Shown here: piece after piece, positions 8,746-20,384 of the stretch
Numbering within the stretch: position 1 is the first letter of the stretch
Layout: each line of letters opens with the position of its first letter
NCBI RefSeq assembly: GCF_014647675.1
Contig: NZ_BMPQ01000003.1
Coordinates: 322,373 to 386,372 of the forward strand
Direction: 5' to 3'
DNA: 64,000 nt
Source of the DNA: Streptomyces flaveus
GTDB lineage: Bacteria > Actinomycetota > Actinomycetes > Streptomycetales > Streptomycetaceae
The notes under the pieces: model-generated
What the model was told of the DNA's origin: nothing
The model's input: the letters and a program-made list of their open reading frames with translations, nothing else
Databases searched by the model: none
Translations under genes and position numbers: made by a program

Positions 8746-9509
8746 GGCTGGTTTTCTCCCTCGGTGGCCTTCGCTGGGGATTTCACTGTAGCCGTCCAGC
8801 GATAGCGCACCCACGCGTAGCCGAAGCCGAACGAGAACCCCAGCAAGTGGGCCAGATACGCGACCCCCGGACCCGGCGTCTCGCGGGTCGCCGCCAGCCA
8901 CTGGAGGGACACCCAGAACGGCAGGACCACCCAGGCCGGGAACCGCAGCGGCAGGAAGAACAGGAACGGGAAAAGACTGGTCACCCGGGCTTTGGGGAAC
9001 AGGTAAAGGAACGCGCCGAGGACCGCGGAGATCGCACCGGAGGCGCCGACCAGGGTGTGTCCGGAGTCGGCGTGGGCGGCCGCGTAGCCCAGCAGGGCCA
9101 GGCAGCCGCAGCCCACGTAGAAGAGGGCGTACTGGATGTGACCCATCCGTTCCTCGGCCATCCCACCGAAGACATGGAGGAAGAGCATGTTGCCGAGGAG
9201 ATGCAGCCAGCTGCCGTGCACGAAGAGCGCCGTGGCCGGGGTGAGGGCGGCGCGCGGTGCCCCGCTGAACAGCTCGACGGGCACGACACCCCAGCGCTCG
9301 AAATAGGCCCGCTGCGCGGAAAGGAGCTCGTCACCGGTGCCGTACGCGGGGTTGAGCCCCGAGGCCGGGCCGACCAGGAAGATCAGACAGCACAGGGTGA
9401 TCAGTGAGTGGGTCACCGGTGCGGACTGATTCCGGGCCGCACGGACGACGGTCGTACCCCAGTTGCCGATCATGAACAGATCATGACGTAACCGGACCAG
9501 GCAGTGCAT
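8742..9509 (-). CDS. Rhomboid-family intramembrane serine protease
   Basis: 255-residue polytopic membrane protein with the rhomboid catalytic dyad: S157 in GASGA and H221 in AHLLGF. H98/H103 and N107 lie in HGSWLHLLGN, the oxyanion side. About six transmembrane segments are visible. It cleaves transmembrane helices within the bilayer; substrates are unknown. The ATG at 9509 has GAGG five bases upstream; a second in-frame ATG at 9473 (MIGNWG) is the alternative. The stop overlaps the GTG of the Lrp-domain gene. Confidence 0.92.
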   Translation of the reverse strand: MHCLVRLRHDLFMIGNWGTTVVRAARNQSAPVTHSLITLCCLIFLVGPASGLNPAYGTGDELLSAQRAYFERWGVVPVELFSGAPRAALTPATALFVHGSWLHLLGNMLFLHVFGGMAEERMGHIQYALFYVGCGCLALLGYAAAHADSGHTLVGASGAISAVLGAFLYLFPKARVTSLFPFLFFLPLRFPAWVVLPFWVSLQWLAATRETPGPGVAYLAHLLGFSFGFGYAWVRYRWTATVKSPAKATEGENQP

Positions 9510-9633
9510 AGTGCCTCGCCGTTCCCCGGTGACGGGCGTCGACTACACGCCAGGCCGTAGGGTTACGAGCCAACACGCTCCGGCGTATGCCCGGCGCGGA
9601 ACGAGAACTCGAGGAAAGCGAGCGACTGCGACG

Positions 9634-9873
9634 ATGACGGTTCCCCTGCCGACTGCCGAGACCCGGTGGCGCTGCACGCTCTGCGGCAATCTCACACGCT
9701 TCGACGTGACCCGTTCGTCGAAGGTTGTCGAGTACGTGCACCTCGATCTGGCCGGTGAGCCGAAGGTCGAGGAGCGGGAGGTGGTCAGTGAGACCATCGA
9801 GTCGGTGCGCTGCCGCTGGTGCAACGCGGTGGATCAGGTGGAACTGGTGGACAGGCCGGGCGCCGGCTCCTGA
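9634..9873 (+). CDS. Small zinc-ribbon protein
   Basis: 79-residue protein with two CxxC knuckles, C14/C17 (RCTLCGN) and C60/C63 (RCRWCNA), spaced as in a treble-clef or zinc-ribbon fold. The start is placed at the ATG 9634 because conserved-looking sequence begins at MTVPLPTAETRWRC; upstream in-frame codons look non-coding. It is followed 34 bases later by the NYN-domain gene on the same strand, so the two may be expressed together. A nucleic-acid or protein-contact role is likely from the fold; no enzyme motif is present. Confidence 0.8.
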   Translation: MTVPLPTAETRWRCTLCGNLTRFDVTRSSKVVEYVHLDLAGEPKVEEREVVSETIESVRCRWCNAVDQVELVDRPGAGS

Positions 9874-9907
9874 GGGAGCGGGCCCCGTCGAGATATTGGG
9901 GTGACCG

Positions 9908-11257
9908 ATGGTGGAGACCACAGGCGGGGAGCCGGCCGACGGCGCCGCTGAGGTGCTCGACCGTCCGATGCCCGACGGAGTGCGCCGCAGAGTCGTACAG
10001 ATCGTCTCGGACGGCTTCGGCGGACTGACGGTCGCCGAACTGCCCACCCAGCTGCGGCAGTACGCCCGCTTCACCCCGACCCGCCGCGCCAAGTTCGCCG
10101 GGAACGCCATGGCCGCGGCCCTGGAGACCGATCCGCTCTTCCGGCAGCGGATCGGCGAGCGGTTCAGAGAGACCCAGCCGGAGCTCTGCGGCGCCCTCGA
10201 CTCGGGCTCGCCGCCCCCGGCCGCGGACCCGCTCGACGTGGCGGCCGCGGCCTATGTGCTCCGGCCCACGGGCTGGGTGAAGCTGGTGACCGCCGCGGGC
10301 GAGGAGGCCCAGCGGGCGGACGCCGAGCGCGCCGACGAGGAGAGCCGCGCCGAGCTGGAGCGGCTGCGCGAGGAGCTCGCCGAGGCCCGCGACCAGACCC
10401 GGGCCGAGACCGAACGGCTGCGTACGGAGCTGGAGTCGGCGAAGAGAGAGGCCGATTCGCTGCATCGCAAGCTGCGTTCGGCCCTCAGTGACGTCAAACG
10501 CGGCGAGGCCGCCCTGCGGAAGGTGCGCGGCGAGATCGAGTCCGTACGGGCCGAGGGGCAGGCCCAGGTGTCGGCCGCCGAGAGCGAGAGCCGGCGGCTG
10601 AAGACGCGGCTCGGGGAGGCCGAGGCCGCCCTGGAGACCGCCCGCAGAGCGGCGCGGGAGGGCCGCAGCGTCGAGGACATGCGCGTACGGCTGCTGCTCG
10701 ACACCGTGCTCGACGCGGCACAGGGGCTGCGGCGCGAGCTCGCCCTGCCGCCCCTGTCGATGCGGCCCGCGGAAACGGTGGACGCGGTCGAACCGGGACA
10801 GATGACCCCGAAGGACATCGCCGCCCGCGCACTGTCCGACAGCGATCCCGCGGTCCTCGACCAACTGCTCGCGCTGCCGCACGCGCATCTGGTCGTCGAC
10901 GGCTACAACGTCACCAAGACCGGCTATCCCCAAATGCCGCTGGAGAAGCAGAGGTTGCGCCTCCTCGGCCAGCTCTCGCAGCTCGCCGCGCAGACCGGCG
11001 CCGAGGTCACCTGCGTCTTCGACGGGGCCGAGCTGGCCGCCCCGGTGCTGCTCGCGCCGCCGCGCGGCGTGCGGGTGCTGTTCTCCAAAGCGGGCGTCAC
11101 CGCTGATGAGTTGATCCGCCAGCTGGTGCGCGCCGAGCCGCCCGGGCGGCCCGTCATCGTCGCCTCGACCGACCGTGAGGTGGCCGACGGAGTGGCCAAG
11201 GCGGGCGCGCGGCCGGTGGCTTCCGCGGTGCTGCTCAAGCGGTTTTCGCGGGGTTGA
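9908..11257 (+). CDS. NYN (YacP-like PIN-fold) RNase with coiled-coil region
   Basis: 449-residue protein. The N-terminal part (about 20-125) is helical, residues about 131-250 form a long charged coiled coil, and the C-terminal third is a YacP-like NYN nuclease domain. Putative metal-binding acids are D331 in VVDGYNV, D372 in CVFDG and D422 in ASTDREVADG. Family members are predicted endoribonucleases acting on structured RNA or tRNA. The ATG at 9908 lies 34 bases after the zinc-ribbon gene. Substrate and partners cannot be read from the sequence. Confidence 0.88.
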   Translation: MVETTGGEPADGAAEVLDRPMPDGVRRRVVQIVSDGFGGLTVAELPTQLRQYARFTPTRRAKFAGNAMAAALETDPLFRQRIGERFRETQPELCGALDSGSPPPAADPLDVAAAAYVLRPTGWVKLVTAAGEEAQRADAERADEESRAELERLREELAEARDQTRAETERLRTELESAKREADSLHRKLRSALSDVKRGEAALRKVRGEIESVRAEGQAQVSAAESESRRLKTRLGEAEAALETARRAAREGRSVEDMRVRLLLDTVLDAAQGLRRELALPPLSMRPAETVDAVEPGQMTPKDIAARALSDSDPAVLDQLLALPHAHLVVDGYNVTKTGYPQMPLEKQRLRLLGQLSQLAAQTGAEVTCVFDGAELAAPVLLAPPRGVRVLFSKAGVTADELIRQLVRAEPPGRPVIVASTDREVADGVAKAGARPVASAVLLKRFSRG

Positions 11258-11371
11258 GCCGGGCCGTTCGGGGCAGGTAATCCGGCCGTCTCCAGCAGGG
11301 CGGAGCTTCTGCGTCATACACCCCATGAGGGCCATAGGTCCCAACCGCAACTTCTGTGCTGCTTGCCCGAA

Positions 11372-11604
11372 TTGACATGATCTTCACGCAACGTAGTGTC
11401 AAGCACGTATTACCGCATGTGAGTTCGGAGTAAAGAAAACGCTCGGTAACCGAGAATTTTCCTGCAAGGATTTGATCTGATCACAGGAGGATCACTAAGG
11501 TCTGGCCTCGAACCTCCACTCGGGCGATCACTCATTGGGAGTGACGGTGGAGGGGCACCGCCAACCGGTGTTCTCGGTGGCGGCTGAGGTAATGAAGGAG
11601 CTCG
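11372..11604 (+). promoter_or_regulatory. Promoter and structured 5' leader of NlpC/P60 gene
   Basis: A strong promoter is visible: -35 TTGACA (11372-11377), 16-base spacer, -10 TAGTGT (11394-11399). This predicts an untranslated leader of about 200 bases. The leader contains a hairpin with stem TGATC/GATCA enclosing AGGAGG (11478-11494). It also has a two-level stem: CCTCCAC (11513-11519) with GTGGAGG (11547-11553), enclosing TCACTC (11528-11533) with GAGTGA (11539-11544). The wall-hydrolase genes of Streptomyces are often under ydaO (c-di-AMP) leaders, but I do not find that aptamer's core here. The function of the structure is unknown. Confidence 0.6.
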
Positions 11605-11609
11605 CCCAC

Positions 11610-12641
11610 GTGGCGTCCCACCGTCGACCTAAGCAGCCGAGCCGCACCCGCGTGACCGTGCTCACCACCGCCGCCGCTGCTGCCGTGGCCCTCACCTCGC
11701 AGGCGGCCAACGCCGCGCCCAGCGAAAAGCCCAGCAAGGACGAGGTCAAGTCCAAGGTCGACAAGCTCTACCACGAGTCGGAGCTGGCCACCGACAAGTA
11801 CAACGGCGCCAAGGAGAAGCAGGACAAGCTGGAGAAGGAGATCGACACCCTCCAGGACCAGGTCGCACGCGGCCAGGGCGATCTCAACGAACTCCGCGAC
11901 GGCCTCGGCCTGATGGCCAGCTCCCAGTACCGCACGGGCGGCATCGACCCCTCCGTGCAGCTGTTCCTCTCCTCGGACCCGGACGACTACCTCGACAAGG
12001 CGTCCGCGATGGACCAGCTGAGCTCTCAGCAGGTCGAGACGCTCAAGAAGGTCCAGGAAAAGCAGCGCACGCTCGCCCAGCAGCGCCAGGAAGCCGCCAA
12101 GAAGCTCAAGGACCTCGCCGACACCCGCGAGACCCTGGCCAAGAAGAAGAAGGAAGTCCAGAGCAAACTCGCCGACGCGCAGAAGCTCCTCAACACCCTG
12201 ACCGCCCAGGAGAAGGCGGCGCTCGCCACCGAGGAGCAGCGCGCCAGCCGTTCCGCCGGGGACCGCGTCGACCTCGGCAACGAGAAGCCGGCCTCCGGCC
12301 GCGGTGCCGCCGCCCTCGCCGCCGCCGAGACCCAGCTCGGCAAGCCGTACGTCTCCGGTGGCAGCGGCCCCAACTCCTACGACTGCTCCGGGCTGACCCA
12401 GTGGGCCTACGCCCAGGCCGGAGTGGGGATCACCCGGACCACGTACACGCAGGAGAACGACGGCACGAAGATCGGCCGCGGCGAGCTCGCGCCCGGCGAC
12501 CTGGTGTTCTTCAACAACCTCGGGCACGTCGGCCTGTACGCAGGCAACGGCACGATCATTCACGCCCCGAAGCCTGGCGCCGTCGTCCGCTTCGAGTCGA
12601 TGAGCACCATCGGCACCTTCCAGTTCGGCGTACGCGTCTGA
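11610..12641 (+). CDS. Secreted NlpC/P60 peptidoglycan hydrolase with coiled-coil N-terminal domain
   Basis: 343-residue exported endopeptidase that cleaves peptide cross-bridges of peptidoglycan. The signal peptide (about 1-36, ending SQAANAAP) is followed by a long lysine/glutamate-rich coiled coil (about 45-210) like those of RipA-type hydrolases, which often inhibits or localises the enzyme. The NlpC/P60 domain has C259 in YDCSG, H306 in LGHVG and H318 in IIHAP as catalytic triad. The GTG at 11610 has GGAG nine bases upstream and begins a typical SHRRPKQPSRTR signal N-region. A second paralogue lies at 13931-14950. Confidence 0.94.
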   Translation: MASHRRPKQPSRTRVTVLTTAAAAAVALTSQAANAAPSEKPSKDEVKSKVDKLYHESELATDKYNGAKEKQDKLEKEIDTLQDQVARGQGDLNELRDGLGLMASSQYRTGGIDPSVQLFLSSDPDDYLDKASAMDQLSSQQVETLKKVQEKQRTLAQQRQEAAKKLKDLADTRETLAKKKKEVQSKLADAQKLLNTLTAQEKAALATEEQRASRSAGDRVDLGNEKPASGRGAAALAAAETQLGKPYVSGGSGPNSYDCSGLTQWAYAQAGVGITRTTYTQENDGTKIGRGELAPGDLVFFNNLGHVGLYAGNGTIIHAPKPGAVVRFESMSTIGTFQFGVRV

Positions 12642-12671
12642 TCCCCTCGCGCTCGGGCGATACTGGGCCGC

Positions 12672-13715
12672 ATGCGGATACTGCGCACGGCCCGTGCCAC
12701 CGCCGGGCTGGCACTGGCCCTGGTGGCGGCGATCGGCTGCACCGGAAGCGATGACGGCGACGATGCCGGGCGTACGAATCCACCGGCGTCCACCCGCGCG
12801 GCGAGCAAGTCCCCCAGCGCGACGCCCAGTCCGAGCCCTTCGCCGGCCAACCCGGTGTCGATCCCGGGCCTGATCGAGCGCAAGCACACCGGCTCCGCCC
12901 TGCGGCTCGGCGACGTACGCGCACGGACCGACGCCTACACCAGCTACACGGTCACGTACGAGGCGAACGGGCTCACCATCTCGGGCCTGATGAACATCCC
13001 CCGGGGCAAGGGACCGTTCCCGGCGCTGGTGCTGGCCCACGGCTACATCGACCCGGCCGTCTACACCACCGGTCGCGGGCTGGCGCGAGAGCAGGACCTG
13101 CTGGCCCGCAACGGCTACGTGGTCCTGCACACCGACTACCGCAACCACGCGGGCTCCGACAAGGACGCCGACAACGACGTCAACCTCCGCCTCGGCTACA
13201 CCGAGGACGTCATCGGCGCCGCCATGGCACTGCGCTCCTCCGGCCGCCCGGAGATCGACAGTGAGCGGATCGGCCTGCTCGGCCGGTCGATGGGCGGCGG
13301 CGTCGTCTACAACACGCTGGTGGTCGCACCCGGCCTCTTCGACGCCGCGGTGGTCTTCGCACCCGTGAGCTCACGTCCGGCCGAGAATCTCGACCACTTC
13401 CAGCGACGTAACGGCGATCCGGTCGTCGCCGAGATCGAGGCGAAGCACGGCACTCCCAAGGAGAACCCGGAGTTCTGGGAGCAGATCTCGCCGCTCACCC
13501 ATGTCGACCGGGTCACCGAGCCGCTGCTGCTGCTCCACGGCACCGCCGACGACACCTGCCCGATCGCCTGGTCGGAGCGGACGGTCGCCGACTTCGAGGC
13601 GGCGGGCAAGAGCGTCGAGTTCGTGAAGTACGCCGGTGAAGGGCACACGTTCGCGCCCCGGTGGCCGGACTCGATGGACCGGACGATGGCGTTCTTCGAG
13701 CGGCACCTTCGCTGA
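12672..13715 (+). CDS. Lipoprotein alpha/beta hydrolase (S9-like peptidase or esterase)
   Basis: 347-residue hydrolase anchored outside the membrane. A lipobox ends at C23 (AAIGC), followed by a Ser/Pro/Thr linker to about residue 62. The catalytic domain has nucleophile S206 in GRSMGG, acid D293/D294 in HGTADD and H325 in EGHTF, the arrangement of prolyl-oligopeptidase-like or dienelactone-hydrolase-like enzymes. An HGY motif (123-125) supplies the oxyanion region. It sits between two NlpC/P60 wall hydrolases, so an envelope substrate is possible but unproven. Confidence 0.88.
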   Translation: MRILRTARATAGLALALVAAIGCTGSDDGDDAGRTNPPASTRAASKSPSATPSPSPSPANPVSIPGLIERKHTGSALRLGDVRARTDAYTSYTVTYEANGLTISGLMNIPRGKGPFPALVLAHGYIDPAVYTTGRGLAREQDLLARNGYVVLHTDYRNHAGSDKDADNDVNLRLGYTEDVIGAAMALRSSGRPEIDSERIGLLGRSMGGGVVYNTLVVAPGLFDAAVVFAPVSSRPAENLDHFQRRNGDPVVAEIEAKHGTPKENPEFWEQISPLTHVDRVTEPLLLLHGTADDTCPIAWSERTVADFEAAGKSVEFVKYAGEGHTFAPRWPDSMDRTMAFFERHLR

Positions 13716-13844
13716 GCGAGCAGCGCTTTCGCTGAGTGACCGGCCCGCCCGAACGGGGGAATTCCTCCGCCTCCCACGGACCGTACGCCCCGCTGATGAC
13801 CTGCTTCTGAGGCGGGACGTCACGTTCTGTGCACGCCGGGTGCT

Positions 13845-13874
13845 TTGTTCGCTGCGTGATCGCGCGGCTACTGT
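13845..13874 (+). promoter_or_regulatory. Likely promoter of second NlpC/P60 gene
   Basis: TTGTTC (13845-13850) and TACTGT (13869-13874) are separated by 18 bases and lie about 55 bases before the ATG at 13931, after a gene-free stretch from 13716. A short GC-rich hairpin with CCCCC/GGGGG arms follows the -10. This is read from motif spacing only. Confidence 0.4.
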
Positions 13875-13930
13875 CTGGCGCGCTTCCCCCAACTCAGGGG
13901 GTCCGTAAGCGGAAGGGAGAGCGGCTTCCC

Positions 13931-14950
13931 ATGGGGTCACATCGCCGTCCCGCACCATCCGGTCTCGACCGGGGCGCCCGCAGCGCCACCCTTTGCGTAC
14001 TGTCCGCCGCGGCAGCGGCCCTCGGCGTCATTCCGGCCGGCGCCGAACCGGCCGCACCGCAGGAGGACACCCGCGCCGAGGTGAACCGGCTGTACGCGGA
14101 GGCCGAGTGGGCCACCGAGGCGCACAACAAGGCCGACGAGCGCGCGGACACCCTGCGCGAGAAGGTGACCAACGCCCAGGACCGGATCGCCCGGCAGCAG
14201 GACCGCATCAACACCATGCGGGACGCGCTCGGCCTGCTCGCCGGGGCCGAGTACCGCTCGGGCGGCCTCGGCCCCGCCCTGGCGCTGATGTTCTCCGACG
14301 ACCCCGACGACTACCTCGACAAGGCGGCCGTACTCGACCGGATCAGCGACCGCCAGGCCGGAGCACTCCGGGTCCTGAGGAGCACCACGCGGGATCTCTC
14401 CCAGGAACGCGAGGAAGCCACCCGCGACCTCGCCGAGCTGGAGCAGAGCCGCGCGGCCGTGGCCCGCCACAAACACACCGTCGAGCGCAATCTCGCCAGG
14501 GCACAGCAGCTCCTCGGCGCACTGCCGGACGACGCGCGCGCCACCTACGACCGGACCTCCCGCTCCGGCCGCGTCCTCGACCTCGGCGGCGCCGTCCCGT
14601 CCTCCGCGCGCGCGGCAGCCGCCGTCGCCGCGGCCCGCTCGGCCGTCGGCCGCCCGTACGTCTGGGGCGGCAACGGGCCCACCGGCTTCGACTGTTCGGG
14701 CCTCATGCAGTGGTCGTACGCGCAGGCCGGCGTCGGCCTGCCGCGCACCTCGCAGGCCCAGGCGTACGCCGGACGCCAGGTGCCGCTCTCGCAGGCACAG
14801 CCCGGCGACCTGGTCACCTACCGCGACGACGCCAGCCATATCGGGATGTACATGGGCGACGGACAGGTGATCCACGCGCCCCACCCGGGTGCTCCCGTGC
14901 GCTACGACCCCGTCGGCATGATGCCGATCTCGTCCGTGACGCGCCCCTGA
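13931..14950 (+). CDS. Secreted NlpC/P60 peptidoglycan hydrolase, second paralogue
   Basis: 339 residues with the same architecture as the gene at 11610: signal peptide (about 1-38, ending PAGAEP), coiled coil (about 45-200) and C-terminal NlpC/P60 domain. The triad is C255 in FDCSG, H303 in ASHIG and H315 in VIHAP. The ATG at 13931 follows AAGGGAGAG. Identity to the neighbour is clear in the RSGG/DDPDDYLDKA segment and around the catalytic cysteine, so the two arose by duplication. The HETTH lipoprotein gene starts 34 bases later. Confidence 0.94.
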   Translation: MGSHRRPAPSGLDRGARSATLCVLSAAAAALGVIPAGAEPAAPQEDTRAEVNRLYAEAEWATEAHNKADERADTLREKVTNAQDRIARQQDRINTMRDALGLLAGAEYRSGGLGPALALMFSDDPDDYLDKAAVLDRISDRQAGALRVLRSTTRDLSQEREEATRDLAELEQSRAAVARHKHTVERNLARAQQLLGALPDDARATYDRTSRSGRVLDLGGAVPSSARAAAAVAAARSAVGRPYVWGGNGPTGFDCSGLMQWSYAQAGVGLPRTSQAQAYAGRQVPLSQAQPGDLVTYRDDASHIGMYMGDGQVIHAPHPGAPVRYDPVGMMPISSVTRP

Positions 14951-14984
14951 CTCCTCAGACACGGGCCCCGTACGATCGGGACTC

Positions 14985-16184
14985 GTGGCTGGTCGTGGGC
15001 GTGCGCCGTGGTGGATGGTCGGGCTGTTGCTGGCCGGCCTGGTGGGCTGCGGCTCCACGGGCTCCGACGCCGCGGCCGCGGACGTCCAGCGGCTGCTCGA
15101 CCGGCGGGCGCGGGCGGTGCTCGACGACAGCGAGAGCGCGTACGTCGCGACGCAGGAGCCCAGCGGTGAACGGGCCGCCGCCCGCACCGAGTTCGAGCGG
15201 CTACGGGCCCTGCCGCTGGCGTCCTGGTCCTACCGCGTGACCGGCTTCCACCGCTCCGGCGACCGTGCCACGGCCGATGCGGACCTCCGCTATCGCATAG
15301 ACGGATACGACAAGGCGCCTCTCGTCGCCGCCCGCACCCTGAGCCTGAGACGCGCCGACAGCCGCTGGTACGTCGCCTCCGACCGGCCGGCCGAGGACGC
15401 CGGCGAGCAGCTGTGGGAGCAGGGGGCCGTCGAGGCCGTACGCGGGGAGCACAGCCTCGTCCTCGGCGTCGGGCAGACGGCCGAGGCCCTGCGCGGGTAC
15501 GCGCAACTGGCCGACCGCGCGGTGCCCGCGGTGCAGGAGGCGTGGGGCGAGGAATGGCCGAAACGGGTCGTCGTCCTCGTACCGAAGTCGCTGGAGAAGA
15601 TGGCGGAGCTGCTCGGGGCGCCCGCGTCCGGATACCGGGGGATAGCGGCGGTCACCACCGGCGAGACGGGCGGCGCGGCGCAGGCGCCCGCGGACCGGAT
15701 CGTGGTCAACCCCGACGCGTACGCCGTCCTCGGCGACTTCGGCCGGCAGGTCGTCCTCACCCACGAGACCACCCATGTCGCAACCCGCGCCCAGACCACG
15801 GCGGCGACCCCCCTGTGGCTCTCCGAGGGCTACGCGGACTGGGTCGGCTACCGCGGCACCGGCCGTGCCCCCGCACAGGCCGCCCCCGAACTGCGGGACG
15901 CGGTCCGCGAGGGGCGGATGCCCGGCGGACTCCCGGCCGACAAGGACTTCGAGTTCGGCGGGGAGACGGGCGGCCTTGCGCAGGCGTACGAGGCCGGCTG
16001 GATGGCCTGCCGGCTGATCGCCGAACGGTGGGGCGAGGTGCGCCTCGGCGAGTTCTACCGTGCCGTGGGCGCGCACGGGAGGCGTGAGGGTGCGGTTCAG
16101 ACCGCGATGCGGGAGGTGCTGGACACGACCCCGGAGAAGTTCACCGAGCGGTGGCGGGCGTATCTGCGCTCTCAACTCGGCTGA
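14985..16184 (+). CDS. Lipoprotein with gluzincin metalloprotease motif
   Basis: 399-residue exported lipoprotein: lipobox ends at C22 (LAGLVGC). The N-terminal half (about 30-150) looks like an NTF2- or SnoaL-like accessory domain. The C-terminal half contains H260-E261-x-x-H264 (THETTHVAT) and, 17 residues on, E281 in LWLSEGYADW. This is the HExxH...E zinc site of M1/M61-type gluzincins, so a membrane-anchored peptidase is likely. The GTG at 14985 is the only suitable start before the signal sequence. Substrate unknown; neighbours suggest an envelope role. Confidence 0.82.
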   Translation: MAGRGRAPWWMVGLLLAGLVGCGSTGSDAAAADVQRLLDRRARAVLDDSESAYVATQEPSGERAAARTEFERLRALPLASWSYRVTGFHRSGDRATADADLRYRIDGYDKAPLVAARTLSLRRADSRWYVASDRPAEDAGEQLWEQGAVEAVRGEHSLVLGVGQTAEALRGYAQLADRAVPAVQEAWGEEWPKRVVVLVPKSLEKMAELLGAPASGYRGIAAVTTGETGGAAQAPADRIVVNPDAYAVLGDFGRQVVLTHETTHVATRAQTTAATPLWLSEGYADWVGYRGTGRAPAQAAPELRDAVREGRMPGGLPADKDFEFGGETGGLAQAYEAGWMACRLIAERWGEVRLGEFYRAVGAHGRREGAVQTAMREVLDTTPEKFTERWRAYLRSQLG

Positions 16185-17404
16185 ATCAGTTCCTCGGCGC
16201 GGGGCGCCCGACCGGGCTCCGGAGCCGGCGGCGCGGACGGGACCGTGTCCCGCCAGAGGCGCAGCGCCGCGATGGCCGTCGCGGCGACCAGCAGGCCGTT
16301 GCGGGCGAAGAGGAGGGTGATGCCCAGGGCGTCGCTGGCCACGACATGGCCGAACCAGAGAGGGAACTCCAGGACCGTCAGGAAGGCCGCCGCGAGCAGC
16401 AGGACGGTCGGCAGGGACATCCGGCTGTCGCGGAAGACCAGGCAGACGGCGGCGAGGCCGATCAGCCACACCAGGTACTGCGGGCTGATCACCCGGCTGG
16501 TGACCGTGAACAGGAGCACGGCCACGAACGCGACGTCCGCGAGCGTGTGCGGCGCGAACCGCCTGGCGCGCAGCCGCCACAGCAGGAGCCAGCCGAAGGC
16601 GAGCACGGTCAGCATGAGAGCCGCGGTGCTCACGACGCCGACGTACGGGCCGACGAACTCCACGGAGCCGTAGTTGAGCTTCACCTCGCCCTCCCAGCCG
16701 TAGTGCCGGGCGACATGGAAGACGAGGGAGCCGACGGACTCGACCTCGGTGCCCCGGTCGCGCTGGGAGGTCAGGAACGCGAACGAGCCGGGCATCGCGA
16801 CGAACAGCAACAGGAGCGACGTGGCCGTCACCGCCGCGGCGTCCCAGGGCTTCCGTTTCGTGGTGCCCACGAGCAGCAGCGCCGGCCACACCTTCAGGAG
16901 CGCGCCGAAGGCCGCGAGTGCGCCCAGCAGCCGTGGCCGCCCTAGGCCCGCGAGCAGCGCCGCCACGGCGACGGCCGTCACCATCACGTCATAGCGGGCG
17001 TACACCGTCGGGCCGAGCAGAGGGACGCCCACCGCCCACACCCAGGCGCCGCGCGGACTCCGGCCGGGGCGCCGGCCCGCGACCGCGAGCAGGGCGAGGA
17101 CGCACAGGTCGGCGAGGCAGGCGAGGACGAAGAACGCCGAGGCGTAGTCGAGGAACGGCAGCAGCGCGGGGGAGAGGATGGGGAGCGCGGCGGCGGGCGG
17201 GTACTGCCAGGCCACGTCGCTCAGCGGGAAGGTGCCGTCGCGCAGGGTGTGGTACCAGCCCTGGTAGATCCCCGAGACGTCGCTCGTGACGTCCGGACCC
17301 GGGAACACGACCACCTTGAAGACGAAGAGGAGCAGCACAATCCTGGTCAGGCACCAGACCACGAGCAGTCCGTACGGAACCCTTGTCGCCCTTGCGCCCG
17401 CCAT
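16172..17404 (-). CDS. GT87-family polyprenyl-phosphate-dependent mannosyltransferase (DUF2029)
   Basis: 410-residue integral membrane glycosyltransferase with about ten transmembrane segments. The first loop has the GT-C acidic signature DVSGIYQGW followed by FPLSDVAWQYPPAA, matching GT87 enzymes such as mycobacterial PimE that use polyprenyl-phosphate mannose outside the membrane. The ATG at 17404 is chosen because hydrophobic sequence starts right after it. It is divergent from a PimB-like GT4 gene 133 bases away, so both may serve phosphatidylinositol mannoside or another mannosylated envelope polymer. The end overlaps the upstream lipoprotein gene by 13 bases, convergently. Confidence 0.85.
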   Translation of the reverse strand: MAGARATRVPYGLLVVWCLTRIVLLLFVFKVVVFPGPDVTSDVSGIYQGWYHTLRDGTFPLSDVAWQYPPAAALPILSPALLPFLDYASAFFVLACLADLCVLALLAVAGRRPGRSPRGAWVWAVGVPLLGPTVYARYDVMVTAVAVAALLAGLGRPRLLGALAAFGALLKVWPALLLVGTTKRKPWDAAAVTATSLLLLFVAMPGSFAFLTSQRDRGTEVESVGSLVFHVARHYGWEGEVKLNYGSVEFVGPYVGVVSTAALMLTVLAFGWLLLWRLRARRFAPHTLADVAFVAVLLFTVTSRVISPQYLVWLIGLAAVCLVFRDSRMSLPTVLLLAAAFLTVLEFPLWFGHVVASDALGITLLFARNGLLVAATAIAALRLWRDTVPSAPPAPEPGRAPRAEELIQPS

Positions 17405-17500
17405 GGCCACCCAGTTCTCTCGGTACGGATTCCGTGTGTGGCCATGATGGCCTGCCCGGCTGTGAGCGGGCCAATGAAACGAGGCCGGGCGGAGCCGTGA

Positions 17501-20362
<2,862 letters not shown>

Positions 20363-20384
20363 GCCGTCGTACGACCGGGGTCGG

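Noticed and set aside
11400..11609. c-di-AMP (ydaO) riboswitch before the NlpC/P60 gene
   Set aside because: Expected from the gene family, but the conserved core segments could not be found; only generic stems are present.
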